From assembly GCF_001429395.1 (NCBI RefSeq), contig NZ_LMJT01000041.1, positions 262,062 to 326,061 of the forward strand: a stretch of DNA of 64,000 nucleotides. Direction: 5' to 3'. Each line of letters starts with the position of its first letter. Positions within the stretch are counted from its first letter, which is position 1. Below, one piece after another: positions 27,597 through 37,007 of the stretch. The notes below the pieces were generated by a model, which saw nothing but the letters and a program-made list of their open reading frames with translations, ran no database searches and had not been told where the DNA came from. The position numbers and the translations under genes are program-made. Source of the DNA: Allobosea sp. Root381 (GTDB taxonomy: Bacteria > Pseudomonadota > Alphaproteobacteria > Rhizobiales > Beijerinckiaceae).

Positions 27597-28079
27597 TCAG
27601 CCCTCGCCTGCCAGCCGGCGAAGCGCATCTCCGTCGAGGCGCTTCACGGTCCACTCGTCCTGCGCCTTGGCTCCGATCGAGCGATAGAACACCCGCGAAG
27701 GCTCGTTCCAGTTCAGCACCCACCAGGCGAGGCGCGGCAGGCCCTCATCAACGCAGCGCCTGGCCAGCGCTGCGATCAGCGCCTTGCCGATGCCCTTCCC
27801 GCGAAAGTGCGGATGCACGAACAGATCCTCCAGCCAGATGCCGTGGCGGCCGCTGAAGGTCGAATAGGTGTAGAACCAGACCGCGAAGCCGGCCGGCTCG
27901 CCATCCCATTCGGCGATGTCGCAGAAGGCGCGCGGGTTCGCGCCGAAGAGCGCTTCCGCAATCTCGGTCTCGGTCGCGCTGACCTCATGCGCGAGGCGCT
28001 CATATTCAGCCAATGCCTTGATGAAATCGAGCACGAGGCCGGCCTCGTCGGGCCGGGCGGGACGGATGGAAAGGCTCAT
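27597..28079 (-). CDS. GNAT family N-acetyltransferase
   Basis: 160 residues. GNAT fold with acetyl-CoA loop [17 protein letters not shown] (residues about 89-105) and the motif [20 protein letters not shown], which is characteristic of the diamine/thialysine N-acetyltransferase (SAT-like) subgroup. The acceptor is therefore probably an amine such as a polyamine or a lysine analogue. It is translationally coupled to thyA (ATGA, 28076-28079) and to folA. Confidence 0.88.
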   Translation of the reverse strand: MSLSIRPARPDEAGLVLDFIKALAEYERLAHEVSATETEIAEALFGANPRAFCDIAEWDGEPAGFAVWFYTYSTFSGRHGIWLEDLFVHPHFRGKGIGKALIAALARRCVDEGLPRLAWWVLNWNEPSRVFYRSIGAKAQDEWTVKRLDGDALRRLAGEG

Positions 28080-28870
28080 ACCGCGATCGGCGCCTTGATC
28101 AACGGATGCGGATCGTAGCCCTCGATGGTCACGTCGGCGAAGCTGAAATCCTCCAGCCGCGTCACCGCCGGGTTCAGCTTGAGCCGCGGAAGCGGTCGGA
28201 CATCGCGCTCCAGCTGCAGCTTCGCCTGGTCGAGATGGTTCACATAGAGATGCGTGTCGCCGAAGGAGTGGACGAACTCGCCGACACCAAGCCCCGTCGC
28301 CTGCGCAACCATATGGGTCAGCAGCGCATAGCTCGCGATGTTGAAGGGCACGCCGAGGAAGACGTCGGCCGAGCGCTGATAGAGCTGGCAGGACAGCTTT
28401 CCGTCGGCAACGAAGAACTGGAACAGGCAATGGCACGGCGCCAGCGCCATCTTGGGGATGTCGGCCGGGTTCCAGGCCGAGACGATCAGCCGCCGCGAAT
28501 CCGGGTTGCGCCGGATCTCGTCCACCAGCCAGGCGATCTGGTCGATCGTGCCGCCGTCCGGCGCCGGCCAGGAGCGCCATTGCCGGCCATAGACCGGGCC
28601 TAGATCGCCATTCGCATCCGCCCATTCGTCCCAGATCGAGACGCCGTTCTCCTGCAGGTAACGCACATTCGTGTCGCCGCGCAGGAACCAGATCAGCTCG
28701 TGGATGATCGACTTCAGATGCAGCTTCTTGGTCGTGACCAGCGGAAAACCCTCCGCAAGATCGAAGCGCATCTGGTGCCCGAAGACCGCGAGCGTGCCGG
28801 TGCCGGTGCGGTCGTCCTTGCGGACGCCCTCGTCGAGCACCCTCCTGAGCAGATCGTGATACTGGCGCAT
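28076..28870 (-). CDS. thyA: Thymidylate synthase
   Basis: 264 residues, the standard ThyA length. It methylates dUMP to dTMP with 5,10-methylenetetrahydrofolate. [20 protein letters not shown] at the N-terminus, the catalytic cysteine in [12 protein letters not shown] (about residue 146), [20 protein letters not shown] and the C-terminal LIKAPIAV are all conserved. Start at 28870 fits the family. It heads the folate operon. Confidence 0.97.
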   Translation of the reverse strand: MRQYHDLLRRVLDEGVRKDDRTGTGTLAVFGHQMRFDLAEGFPLVTTKKLHLKSIIHELIWFLRGDTNVRYLQENGVSIWDEWADANGDLGPVYGRQWRSWPAPDGGTIDQIAWLVDEIRRNPDSRRLIVSAWNPADIPKMALAPCHCLFQFFVADGKLSCQLYQRSADVFLGVPFNIASYALLTHMVAQATGLGVGEFVHSFGDTHLYVNHLDQAKLQLERDVRPLPRLKLNPAVTRLEDFSFADVTIEGYDPHPLIKAPIAV

Positions 28871-29060
28871 GCGCGATTCCCGGTCGAAACGGCGCCACCA
28901 TAGCGGCTGCCCGCGACGATGGCTCGCCCGGCGAGACCGGCATCCCCGGTTTTTCACGCCTGGCCGAGCTCGCGGGAAACCTCCGGAACCGGAACACCGG
29001 CAGCGGGGAATGGTTGTCCCGTCGAACACCAATTCGTCTTCGACAGCTCGGGAGATCGTC

Positions 29061-29372
29061 ATGCCGCTTCGCACCGCCGCCCGCATCCTGGCCATGACCG
29101 CGCTGTTCGCATTGCCCGCAGCCGGGGTTTTGGCGCAGGCTCCCGCCCCCATCCGCCCCGGCGAGACGGCGATCAGCCTGGATGACGCACGGCGCATCGC
29201 ACGCGAGCATGGTGTCGTCCGGGTCGAGGAGATCGAGCTCGGCGACGGCAAATGGGAGATCGAGGGCCGCGACGGCACCGGCGCCGCGATCGAGATCGAC
29301 CTGCGCGCGACCGACGGCGTGCTGCTGAAGATGGAGCGAGATCGCCCGGCTTCTGCCGACGCGAGGCCATAG
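29061..29372 (+). CDS. PepSY-like exported protein 1
   Basis: 103 residues from the ATG at 29061, with GGGAGA upstream. A signal peptide ([19 protein letters not shown]) is followed by one PepSY-like unit: [31 protein letters not shown], ending in [11 protein letters not shown]. PepSY domains are thought to bind or inhibit in the periplasm; no peptidase is adjacent. A second protein of the same plan is encoded at 29705. It is divergent from thyA. Confidence 0.75.
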   Translation: MPLRTAARILAMTALFALPAAGVLAQAPAPIRPGETAISLDDARRIAREHGVVRVEEIELGDGKWEIEGRDGTGAAIEIDLRATDGVLLKMERDRPASADARP

Positions 29373-29704
29373 CGACTGATCGAGTACGCCTTGGCATCTC
29401 ATTTCGAGAGGCCGGACGGAACGAATCGAGCGATCTTGGGAACCGGCGTTTGCCCGTAATCAAACGGTGGATTTCAGGCCCGCCACCCCAAGACTCATTC
29501 CGAAGCTCGAGCTATCTGAACCCTCCTTCAACACGCCGCTCGTGGCTCTTCAGGATGACTGCTGACGTTTCCACACGGCTCGCTGGAACGCACGCGGACG
29601 ATCACGCGAACGCGAAATGATTTGACCGGCGACCGCGCGCGCCGCCGCTCGACCCGCCACAATCGCCGCGCCTCCTGCAGCCCGCTGGGCGGCAGGAGGG
29701 AACG
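29373..29704. other. Gene-free stretch between the PepSY-like genes
   Basis: About 330 bases with no convincing frame in either strand, no tRNA-like sequence and no strong hairpin. It ends in GGCAGGAGGGA, the ribosome-binding site of the next gene. Confidence 0.45.
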
Positions 29705-30007
29705 ATGAACAACCTTGTTCTGGTTGGCGGCCTGCTCGGGCTGGCCGCTATTGCTGGCGTGCCCGCCACGACTTGGCTTGGCACGACGCGGCCTCAACCT
29801 TTGGTATCGACCGACAAGGCGCTCGCGGCGACGCCCGCCGCCCGACTCTCCGAAGACGATGCGCGCCACATCGCCTGGCGTTCCGGTCTCGACCACATCG
29901 AGGAGATCATGCTGTCGGGCGAGCGCTGGGAGGTCGCAGGGCGGGATCGGACAGGCCAGGAGATCACGCTCGACATCGACGCCAAGGACGGCCGGCTGCT
30001 CCATTAA
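29705..30007 (+). CDS. PepSY-like exported protein 2
   Basis: 100 residues, ATG at 29705 after GGAGGGA. Signal peptide or membrane anchor (MNNLVLVGGLLGLAAIAGVPA) and then the same unit as in the gene at 29061: DDARHIAWRSGLDHIEEIMLSGERWEVAGRD with ITLDIDAKDGRLL. The two are diverged paralogues on one strand, 332 bases apart. It lies about 100 bases before the tmRNA gene. Confidence 0.75.
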   Translation: MNNLVLVGGLLGLAAIAGVPATTWLGTTRPQPLVSTDKALAATPAARLSEDDARHIAWRSGLDHIEEIMLSGERWEVAGRDRTGQEITLDIDAKDGRLLH

Positions 30008-30109
30008 AGCCGCACCGCCGGAAATATGCCGGCGAAGTGGCTTCTTCTCTTTTCCCGCGGCCGCACAGCCCCTATATTGGCCTTGCCGCTCGCAAGGGCG
30101 GCTATGGTG

Positions 30110-30453
30110 ATAAACGAGCGTCGTAATAAGCTTTTCGGACCCGGGGGCGGTACCCGGCGCCTCCACCACAGCCCTGCAGCGCGAGCTCAGGGCGGCCAGC
30201 GGTTCGTTGACCGCAGGCTTGCCAGGCCACTCGCGTGGCAGGGTTGCGGCGGGGGCGAAATAGGATCGACGAGAGTGTAAAGGCCGTTCTTTTGCCCGGT
30301 ATGGTTCCGCCGTTATAGGGCTAACGCATAGTTGCCAACGACAACAATGCTCGGGTTGCTGTCGCCGCGTAAGCGGTGCTGGTTCCCAAACCTAAGTCCT
30401 TCCGTTTAGCGACGTAAGGCGGGGCTCGGAGGCGCCTGGCAACAGAAGCCTCC
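30110..30453 (+). ncRNA. ssrA: Permuted two-piece tmRNA (ssrA)
   Basis: Circularly permuted gene of the alphaproteobacterial type; outer ends are approximate. The acceptor piece comes first and ends in CGCCTCC-A-CCA (30158-30168), with a T-stem CCGGG/CCCGG at 30141-30157. After an 83-base spacer the coding piece begins GGGGGCG (30252-30258) followed by the invariant-like AAATAGGATCGACG. GGGGGCG and CGCCTCC form a 7-bp acceptor stem with a G3-U pair, the alanine identity element. The tag frame lies at 30334-30372. It rescues stalled ribosomes and tags their products for ClpXP; the adaptor gene sspB follows. Confidence 0.92.
30334..30372 (+). other. tmRNA tag reading frame
   Basis: From the resume codon GCC at 30334 the frame reads ANDNNARVAVAA and stops at TAA (30370-30372). 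The AND(N) start and the AVAA end match known alphaproteobacterial tags; VAA at the end is the ClpXP degron. Confidence 0.85.
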
Positions 30454-30464
30454 ACTTCTTTTTT
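30428..30464 (+). terminator. Terminator of the tmRNA gene
   Basis: GGAGGC (30428-30433) pairs with GCCTCC (30448-30453), followed by ACTTCTTTTTT. Part of the hairpin may belong to the mature coding piece. Confidence 0.7.
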
Positions 30465-30517
30465 GATGGTCTATCCGGCTCTTCCCGCCGGGCACTGAAA
30501 GTGGAAATCTCGACCCG

Positions 30518-31162
30518 ATGTCAAAGGACGTTCTTCGCTACGATCTCATGGTGCAGGATGCACTCAAGGGGGTCGTGCGCAAGATTCTCACGGAAGCGGG
30601 GCGTGACGGCCTGCCGGGCGACCATCATTTCTACATCACCTTCCGCACCGGGGCTCCCGGCGTGCGGGTTTCCCAGCGCCTGCGCGACAAGCATCCCGAC
30701 GAGATGACGATCGTGCTCCAGCATCAGTTCTGGGATCTCAGCGTCAGCGATCACGCCTTCGAGGTCGGCCTCTCCTTCTCGGGCGTGCCGGAACGGCTGC
30801 TGATCCCCTTCGACGCGATTACCACCTTCTTCGATCCGTCGGTGCAGTTCGGCCTCAAGTTCGAGACGCAAGAAGCGGAAAACACCTCCGCCAACGACCG
30901 TATCCCGGAACCCGCCGTTCGCGGCGCAGGCTCGGAGCCGGGCGAGGAGCCGCCCGCTCCGGTCGCGCTTCCGGTCAAGGCGACACCCGGCGGCGTTCCT
31001 GCTGTCAGGGGCAAGGCCGCCGATCGCGACGCCGCGGCCAAGGGCGCCAAAACCGCCAAGACCAGTCCCGACGAAGCCACGGACGCGGCCGATCCGGAAG
31101 CCGATGGCGAGAGCGGCGGCGCGCAGGTCGTGAGCCTCGATTCCTTCCGAAAGAAGACCTGA
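30518..31162 (+). CDS. sspB: SspB, ClpXP adaptor for ssrA-tagged proteins
   Basis: 214 residues. The first 125 residues form the SspB-alpha fold (RYDLMVQDALKGVVRKIL, HHFYITFRTGAPGVRVSQRL, ALIPFDAITTFFDPSVQFGL-like end). The rest is a disordered, Ala/Pro/Asp/Glu-rich tail that ends in GGAQVVSLDSFRKK; a short C-terminal motif of this sort is the ClpX-docking segment in SspB proteins. It tethers tagged substrates to ClpX. Position 55 bases after the tmRNA terminator links tag and adaptor. Confidence 0.93.
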   Translation: MSKDVLRYDLMVQDALKGVVRKILTEAGRDGLPGDHHFYITFRTGAPGVRVSQRLRDKHPDEMTIVLQHQFWDLSVSDHAFEVGLSFSGVPERLLIPFDAITTFFDPSVQFGLKFETQEAENTSANDRIPEPAVRGAGSEPGEEPPAPVALPVKATPGGVPAVRGKAADRDAAAKGAKTAKTSPDEATDAADPEADGESGGAQVVSLDSFRKKT

Positions 31163-31249
31163 CAGCGAGAAGTCCTGAGAAAGCCGGTCGGCGTCTCGGG
31201 ACGAAGGACCGGCGCCCCCGCGCATGTCCCCTCGAACAGCAGGCCATTC

Positions 31250-32647
31250 ATGTCCGAGACCCGCACCGAAACCGATTCCTTCGGCCCGATCGACGTCGCG
31301 GCGGACCGCTATTGGGGGGCGCAGACGCAGCGCTCGCTGCAGAACTTCAAGATCGGCACCGAGCGCGAGCGCCTGCCGCTCTCGCTTATCCACGCCCTGG
31401 TTCGGGTCAAGAAGGCCGCCACCCGCGTCAACGTCGGCCTCGGCCAGCTCGACAAAAAGATCGCCGATGCGATCGACCAGGCCGCCGACGAAGCGCTCGC
31501 CGGCAAGTTCGACGCGCATTTCCCGCTGGTCGTCTGGCAGACCGGCTCCGGCACCCAGTCGAACATGAACGCGAACGAGGTGCTGGCCAACCGCGCCAAC
31601 GAAATCCTCGGCGCAGGCCTCGGCGCCAAGAGCCCCGTTCACCCCAACGACCATGTCAATCGCGGCCAGTCCTCGAACGACACCTTCCCCTCCGCGATGC
31701 ACATCGCCGCCGCGCTCGAGGTCACGCAGCGCCTGCTGCCGGCCGTCGCGAAGCTGAAGGCCGCGCTCGCCGCCAAGGCCGAGGAATTCAAGGATCTCGT
31801 CAAGATCGGCCGCACCCATCTGCAGGATGCGACCCCGGTCACCCTCGGCCAGGAATTCTCCGGCTATGTTGCGCAGCTCGAGCTCGGCATCGCCCGCATC
31901 GAGGCGACGCTGGACGGGCTCTACGCGCTCGCCCAGGGCGGCACTGCCGTCGGCACCGGGCTGAACGCCCATCCGGACTTCGCGGTCGCCTTCGCCAGGG
32001 AGGTCGCCTCCCAGACCGGCCTGCCCTTCCGCACCGCCGAGAACAAGTTCGAGGCGCTGGCCAGCCATGGCGCGATCAGCTTCGCCCATGGCGCGCTGAC
32101 CGCGCTCGCCATGGACCTGTTCAAGATCGCCAACGACATCCGCCTGATGGGCTCCGGCCCGCGCTCGGGCCTCGGCGAGATCAGCCTGCCCGAGAACGAG
32201 CCTGGCTCCTCGATCATGCCCGGCAAGGTCAATCCGACCCAGGCCGAGGCGATGACGATGGTCGCGACCCAGGTCCACGGCAACCAGGCCACGATCGGCT
32301 TCGCCGCCAGTCAGGGCCATTTCGAGCTGAATGTCTTCAAGCCGGTGATCGCCGCGGCCTTCCTGCAGTCCACCCGCCTGCTGGCCGATGCCTGCGACAG
32401 CTTCCGCGAGAACTGCGTCGTCGGCATCGAGGCCAATGAAGCCCAGCTCAAGGATCTGCTCTCGCGCTCGCTGATGCTGGTCACCGCGCTCGCGCCCGTC
32501 ATCGGCTACGACAAGGCGGCCAGCATCGCCAAGAACGCGCATCACAACGGCACGACGCTGCGCGACGAGGCGCTGAAGGCCGGCGTCGAGCCGGACGTCT
32601 TCGACAAGACGGTGAAGCCCGAGCTGATGCTCGGCCCCTCGGCCTGA
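31250..32647 (+). CDS. fumC: Class II fumarate hydratase
   Basis: 465 residues. Converts fumarate to malate in the TCA cycle without an iron-sulfur cluster. The fumarase/aspartase signature [11 protein letters not shown] lies near residue 322; [39 protein letters not shown] and [20 protein letters not shown] carry the substrate-binding Ser, Asn and His. Length and the N-terminus [20 protein letters not shown] are standard. It probably shares transcription with the two small genes downstream. Confidence 0.96.
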   Translation: MSETRTETDSFGPIDVAADRYWGAQTQRSLQNFKIGTERERLPLSLIHALVRVKKAATRVNVGLGQLDKKIADAIDQAADEALAGKFDAHFPLVVWQTGSGTQSNMNANEVLANRANEILGAGLGAKSPVHPNDHVNRGQSSNDTFPSAMHIAAALEVTQRLLPAVAKLKAALAAKAEEFKDLVKIGRTHLQDATPVTLGQEFSGYVAQLELGIARIEATLDGLYALAQGGTAVGTGLNAHPDFAVAFAREVASQTGLPFRTAENKFEALASHGAISFAHGALTALAMDLFKIANDIRLMGSGPRSGLGEISLPENEPGSSIMPGKVNPTQAEAMTMVATQVHGNQATIGFAASQGHFELNVFKPVIAAAFLQSTRLLADACDSFRENCVVGIEANEAQLKDLLSRSLMLVTALAPVIGYDKAASIAKNAHHNGTTLRDEALKAGVEPDVFDKTVKPELMLGPSA

Positions 32648-32652
32648 CCTCC

Positions 32653-32853
32653 GTGACCGCCGAGATCGTCAACCTCCGCCGGGCCCGCAAGCAGCGCGCC
32701 CGGCGGGACGCCGAGAAGACGGCCGAGCAGAACCGGATCAGCTTCGGCCGCAGCAAGGCCGAACGGACGCTGACCGAAGCCGAACGCGACAAGGCCGCCC
32801 GCACGCTGGAAGGACACCGCCTTCCGGGTAGCGACGACGAGCGCAAATCTTGA
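32653..32853 (+). CDS. DUF4169 family protein
   Basis: 66 residues from GTG at 32653, five bases after the fumC stop. A short, highly basic and helical protein: VNLRRARKQRARRDAEKTAEQNRISFGRSK is the conserved core of DUF4169, often found after fumC in alphaproteobacteria. Function unknown. Its stop overlaps the TTG start of the next gene (TTGA). Confidence 0.8.
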   Translation: MTAEIVNLRRARKQRARRDAEKTAEQNRISFGRSKAERTLTEAERDKAARTLEGHRLPGSDDERKS

Positions 32854-33074
32854 GTGCCGAGCGCAAGCGTTCGCTCACCATTGCCGGCCACCGCACCAGC
32901 GTCTCGCTCGAAGAGCCCTTCTGGGATGCGCTGAAGGACATCGCCGCCGCCGAAGGCGTGGCGGTCGCGGCCCTGATCGCCGAGATCGATTCGCGGCGCG
33001 AGACGGTGAACCTGTCCTCGGCCCTGCGGCTGCATGTGCTGGAGCATTACAAACGACAAGCCGAAGGCGGCTGA
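32850..33074 (+). CDS. Ribbon-helix-helix domain protein
   Basis: 74 residues from TTG at 32850, which overlaps the DUF4169 stop by four bases. The sequence (SLTIAGHRTSVSLEEPFWDALKDIAAAEGV) matches the RHH_4 family of predicted DNA-binding proteins. With DUF4169 it forms a coupled pair; both are small and charged. A regulatory role is inferred from the fold only. Confidence 0.8.
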   Translation: MSAERKRSLTIAGHRTSVSLEEPFWDALKDIAAAEGVAVAALIAEIDSRRETVNLSSALRLHVLEHYKRQAEGG

Positions 33075-33090
33075 TTTTCCGCGAGCCTCA

Positions 33091-33190
33091 CCGTCATCCC
33101 GGGCCTGCCCCGGGATCCACCGAAGGCCTCCGGAGTGCTACGATGGATCCCGGACAAGCTGCGCTGCTGCGCAGTTTGTCCGGGATGACG
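33091..33190. repeat. REP-like inverted repeats, CCCGGG type
   Basis: CCGTCATCCCGGGCCTGCCCCGGGATCC at the left and GGATCCCGGACAAGC...GTTTGTCCGGGATGACG at the right form a long imperfect palindrome between convergent genes. Similar elements are scattered in the window. Confidence 0.65.
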
Positions 33191-33302
33191 CGCGCCTTTC
33201 GACGAAGATCACAGCCTTCGAAAAACACACATTAACAACAACTTGAACGCACCGCCTGAATCAATCGGACAACCGGTTGAATTAACCTGTGAAGACCGCC
33301 CG

Positions 33303-36300
33303 TCAGTTCGGCGTACCGCGCGACAGCGGCCGCGGCACCGGCTCGATGATCAGGGGTGGCGCCAGCGGCGGTGCCGGCCGCAAGGCGGGCTCGGGATAGT
33401 TCGCACGCGGCGCGCCCGGCAGGATCAGCGGTCCGGGCTGCTGCGGCTGCGGCTGCGATGCGGCCCGCTCCGCCGCTCGCTCGGCCGCCGCACGGGCGCG
33501 CTCCGCCCGCTCCTCAGCCTCGATGCGGCGGCGCATCTCCTGCTCCATCTTCGCCTGCTCGACCCGCCGTTCCTCCTCCGCGCGCTTCTCCTCGACCAGC
33601 CGGCGCGCGTCTTCGGCACGCTTTGCCTCCTCTGCGCGCTTCTCCTCCGCGAGGCGGCGCTCCTCCTCGGCCTTCAGGAACTCGGCGAGCCGCCGCTCGT
33701 TCTCGCGCATCTCGCGCTCGGCCCGGAGCCGGCGCGAATGCATGGCGCGCTCGCGCGCATCCGCCTCGAAGGCCTCGACCCGCTCGATCTCGCGCGCCAG
33801 TGCGCGGGCGGCGACCATGTTCGACAGGCCGTTGACGTCCGCCTCCCGCCGCGGCGCCGAGAGCGGCCCGCGCCAGGCGACGCCGAGTTGCGGCGCATCC
33901 GCCGGCCAGCCCTTCGGCAACGCCCCGAGCGGTCTGACGCCCAGCCTCAGATCCATGGTCAGGGCGCGTAGATCGACGAGGCCGTTGGCCTCGCTGCGCA
34001 ATCCCGCGCTCTCGAAGCTCAGCGGCTGCAGCCGAATCAGGCCGCCGGCCAGAGTGAACGGTACGGTGACGCTGCCCAACGCCCAGGAATCGCGGGCAAG
34101 CGCCTCCTCGAGCCGCTGCCGCAACCGCGGGACCTCGCTCTCGGAAGCGTCCTCGCCGGTCGCGGCGATCACCCGCGCGTAGGCCGCGGGGTCGAAACCG
34201 GCAAGGCGCGCCTCCGCAAAGCTCAGGCTGCCGGCACCGCCGAGCCCGGCGATCAGGCGGGCCGGGCTTTCGCCCGAGCCGCCGGCCTCGAACCGCCCCG
34301 AGACCGTGCCGGCCATTGTCCCCCCCGTCAGCGGAGCCAGATCGATGCGCTCGACATCGACGCGCCCGGAGAGTTGCGCCAGCCCGCCATCCCGGCGCAG
34401 CGCCAGGCTGCCGCCGACACGGCCGCCGCCATGGGCCGCGGAAAGATCGTCGAGCCGCAGCCCGTCCCCGTCCGCGCGCAGCAGGAAGCGGGCATCGCGC
34501 AGGACGATCCCTTCCACAGCGGTCAGGCTCCCCGCCTCGATCGCCAGCCGGAAGTCGGGCAGCGCGACCGCGGGGCCGAAGCGCGCTGTCGACCAGGTCG
34601 CGCCACCGGCCGGGCCCGCCGCCAGCGCCGAGGCGACCAACCTCCGCAGATCGGCGCCCGGCAAAGCAAGACGGCCGGTGAGGCCGTCATCGCGCGAGAA
34701 GGCGACCGCGCCGCGCGCGCTGCTGCCGGCGAGATTGACGACGAGATCGTCGAGCTTGACGGTTTCGGGGCCGAAGCCGATGCGGGCATGCGCGTCGACG
34801 ATGCCGTCGGGCAGAAGCCGCGCGGCGCCTTCCGGCAGGAACTGGCCCGCCCCGTCCGCCTGCACACTGAGACGCGGCGCGACTGAGGCTTCGTTCTCGA
34901 GCGCGATCGAAAGACCGGGGCCGGCGAGCGACCCGACCAGCCGCCCCTGCGCCTGTTCCATCACCAGTTGGCCCGGCCCACCCTGGCGCGGCGACGGCAG
35001 GCCGAGCGCCTGGAAGACCTGGCGGCGATCACCGAGATCGAAGCGCAGCGTGGCGCCGGTCCAGGCGCCGGCGGGATCGAGCCGGCCGTTGAAGGCGAGG
35101 CGCCCGGCCTGCGCCGAGCCATCGGCCGAGACGCTCGTATCCCCACCCGTCGCCCGCGTCAGGCGAAAGCCGGCATCGAGCCGCGAAAGCCCGTCGGCCG
35201 CCCGCCCCAGCGCCTGCCGTGCCCCCTCCGGCAGCAACGGCCCGGCGAGCGCCGCCACGCTTTCGAAGCGCGGGGCGCGGATGCGACCGGAAATCTCCCC
35301 GCCTTCCGCGAGCAGCGCCCCGGAGCCGGCGATGCTGACACCACCGAAGCCGTCGATCGCCAGACGGCTCAGCCGCCAGGCGGCGCCCTCGCGCCGCAGG
35401 TCGAGGCTGGCGGAGCCCGGCGGCGCATTGCGGAAGCGGGCATTGGCGAGGCTCAGATCGAGCATCAGGTCGCGGCGGCCGATCAGCCCGGCGAAGCTCT
35501 CGCCCGGCGGCAGGGTATTCAGATCGAGGCCGCTGAGCGAGGCCTTGGCTGCCAGCCGCTCGGCGGTCATGTCACCCGATAATTCCAGCCTGAGCCCAGC
35601 CGAGCCGGTCAGCATCAGGCGCTGCAGCGCGATCCGCCCGCTCTCGTGTGCGCCGACAGCCTCGGCATCGATGCGCCCGAGCCCGGCGACGAAATCCGCC
35701 AGCGCGGGATCGAGCCCGGCCCGCGCCAGCACGAGGCCGAGCCGCCGCGAATCTTCGGCCTTGAGATTGAGCTTGCCGGCGACACCGTCGGCGTCGATGG
35801 AGCCGCTCGCGCCGAGCAGCGCTCCCGCGACCCGCACCGAGGCCTGTGCATCGGCGAGGCCTTCGCCATGCAGCCGCCCGCGCAGGCCGAAGGCGGAGAA
35901 ATCCTCGCCGCGCCAGATCAGCTGGTCGAGGTCGAGCGAGATGTCTACCGGCCCCGGCAGCGCCTGCAGCGCGCGCTCATAGCCCGGCCGCTCGGCCAGC
36001 GCGGCAGTCAGCGCATCGACGTCGAGCCGTCGCGCCCGCAGCGCCACCGACCCCGTCCCGGCAACCGGCAGGAATTGCCCCTCGCCCTCGAGCCGGGCCG
36101 AACCGCCGGCGAGATCGAGCACGAGCCCGGAGAGATCGAGCTGTCGGCTGCTGCCACTGACCTTGCCTGACAGCGCCAACGCGCCGCCCGGCGTCAGGTT
36201 GAATCCGCCTTCGAGCCCGACGCCGACCCCCTCGGTGGTCAAGGGCAGCAGGAAATAGCCGTCGAAGCCGAGCTGGGCGTCCTCGCCGGTCACGAAGGCC

Positions 36301-36905
36301 TTGGCCCGCAGCCGGCCTTCCGGTTCCAGCACGCCGGTGGTGATGCGCAGCGACGAGCCCGCGACCTCGCCCTCGATCCGCCACGGCCCGGCGAGGCCGA
36401 CGGCGGAAATCTCCGCCGCAACCGGGCCGATCGTTAGCGGCTCCCGGCCCGGTTCGCGCCAGATCACCACCGAGCGGCCGATCGTCAGGCGGTCCAGGCT
36501 GGTCTGCGTCGGCAGCCCGGCGCCCGCGCCGGCCGGCAGCCGCATCGTCCCTAACTCGTCGAGGACGAGCGAGAGCGCAGCGCCTTCAGCCTTCGCATCG
36601 GCGATACGCAGCTCGCCCTTGGCCAGCGGAGCCAGGGCCAGCTCGACCGTCAGGCGCTCGACCGTGGCGGTGCTGACCGCCTGCGTGCGGCCGCCGAAGC
36701 GCACATCCTGCAGCGTCAGCCGCGGCGACGGCAGCAGACGCAGGCCGATGCCCCCGGCGATGCTCGTCTCCACGCCGAGCGAGCGCGCCAGCCGCGCCTC
36801 GATCTGGGGCCGGTAGTCGCGCCAGTCGACGAAGCCCGGCCCGATCAGGGCGGCGAGCAGCGCCAACACCAGCAGGCCGGCCAGGACTGTAATCGTCTCA
36901 CGCAA
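33303..36905 (-). CDS. Giant AsmA family protein with coiled-coil tail
   Basis: 1200 residues; the start is TTG at 36905. An N-terminal membrane anchor (ETITVLAGLLVLALLAALIG) leads into an AsmA N-terminal domain (FVDWRDYRPQIEARLARSLG) and a long beta-rich body with repeated units (RLTLQDVRFGG, LEGEGQFLPVAG, and similar) that fits the bridge-like AsmA/TamB-type lipid-transfer fold. From about residue 1030 the character changes to a Glu/Arg/Ala coiled coil (EEKRAEEAKRAEDARRLVEE), then a Pro-rich end. AsmA proteins span the periplasm and help deliver lipids to the outer membrane. The tail is unusual. It is the only long gene here, monocistronic on the minus strand. Confidence 0.83.
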   Translation of the reverse strand: MRETITVLAGLLVLALLAALIGPGFVDWRDYRPQIEARLARSLGVETSIAGGIGLRLLPSPRLTLQDVRFGGRTQAVSTATVERLTVELALAPLAKGELRIADAKAEGAALSLVLDELGTMRLPAGAGAGLPTQTSLDRLTIGRSVVIWREPGREPLTIGPVAAEISAVGLAGPWRIEGEVAGSSLRITTGVLEPEGRLRAKAFVTGEDAQLGFDGYFLLPLTTEGVGVGLEGGFNLTPGGALALSGKVSGSSRQLDLSGLVLDLAGGSARLEGEGQFLPVAGTGSVALRARRLDVDALTAALAERPGYERALQALPGPVDISLDLDQLIWRGEDFSAFGLRGRLHGEGLADAQASVRVAGALLGASGSIDADGVAGKLNLKAEDSRRLGLVLARAGLDPALADFVAGLGRIDAEAVGAHESGRIALQRLMLTGSAGLRLELSGDMTAERLAAKASLSGLDLNTLPPGESFAGLIGRRDLMLDLSLANARFRNAPPGSASLDLRREGAAWRLSRLAIDGFGGVSIAGSGALLAEGGEISGRIRAPRFESVAALAGPLLPEGARQALGRAADGLSRLDAGFRLTRATGGDTSVSADGSAQAGRLAFNGRLDPAGAWTGATLRFDLGDRRQVFQALGLPSPRQGGPGQLVMEQAQGRLVGSLAGPGLSIALENEASVAPRLSVQADGAGQFLPEGAARLLPDGIVDAHARIGFGPETVKLDDLVVNLAGSSARGAVAFSRDDGLTGRLALPGADLRRLVASALAAGPAGGATWSTARFGPAVALPDFRLAIEAGSLTAVEGIVLRDARFLLRADGDGLRLDDLSAAHGGGRVGGSLALRRDGGLAQLSGRVDVERIDLAPLTGGTMAGTVSGRFEAGGSGESPARLIAGLGGAGSLSFAEARLAGFDPAAYARVIAATGEDASESEVPRLRQRLEEALARDSWALGSVTVPFTLAGGLIRLQPLSFESAGLRSEANGLVDLRALTMDLRLGVRPLGALPKGWPADAPQLGVAWRGPLSAPRREADVNGLSNMVAARALAREIERVEAFEADARERAMHSRRLRAEREMRENERRLAEFLKAEEERRLAEEKRAEEAKRAEDARRLVEEKRAEEERRVEQAKMEQEMRRRIEAEERAERARAAAERAAERAASQPQPQQPGPLILPGAPRANYPEPALRPAPPLAPPLIIEPVPRPLSRGTPN

Positions 36906-37007
36906 CGTCGGGCATTGTCCTCGTCACTCGGGTTGTCGCGATCATGCCGGCAAGTCGCGGCGAGATCACGACAATTCGCCGCCCCACGCGAGTTGCCCCC
37001 CGGCTAT

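Noticed and set aside
29528-30169. 213-codon minus-strand frame across the second PepSY-like gene and the tmRNA acceptor
   Set aside because: It runs through an RNA gene and a better supported plus-strand gene.
30521-32545. Minus-strand frame of 674 codons over sspB and fumC
   Set aside because: Both genes on the plus strand are certain. The frame reads as low-complexity Arg/Gly/Asp.
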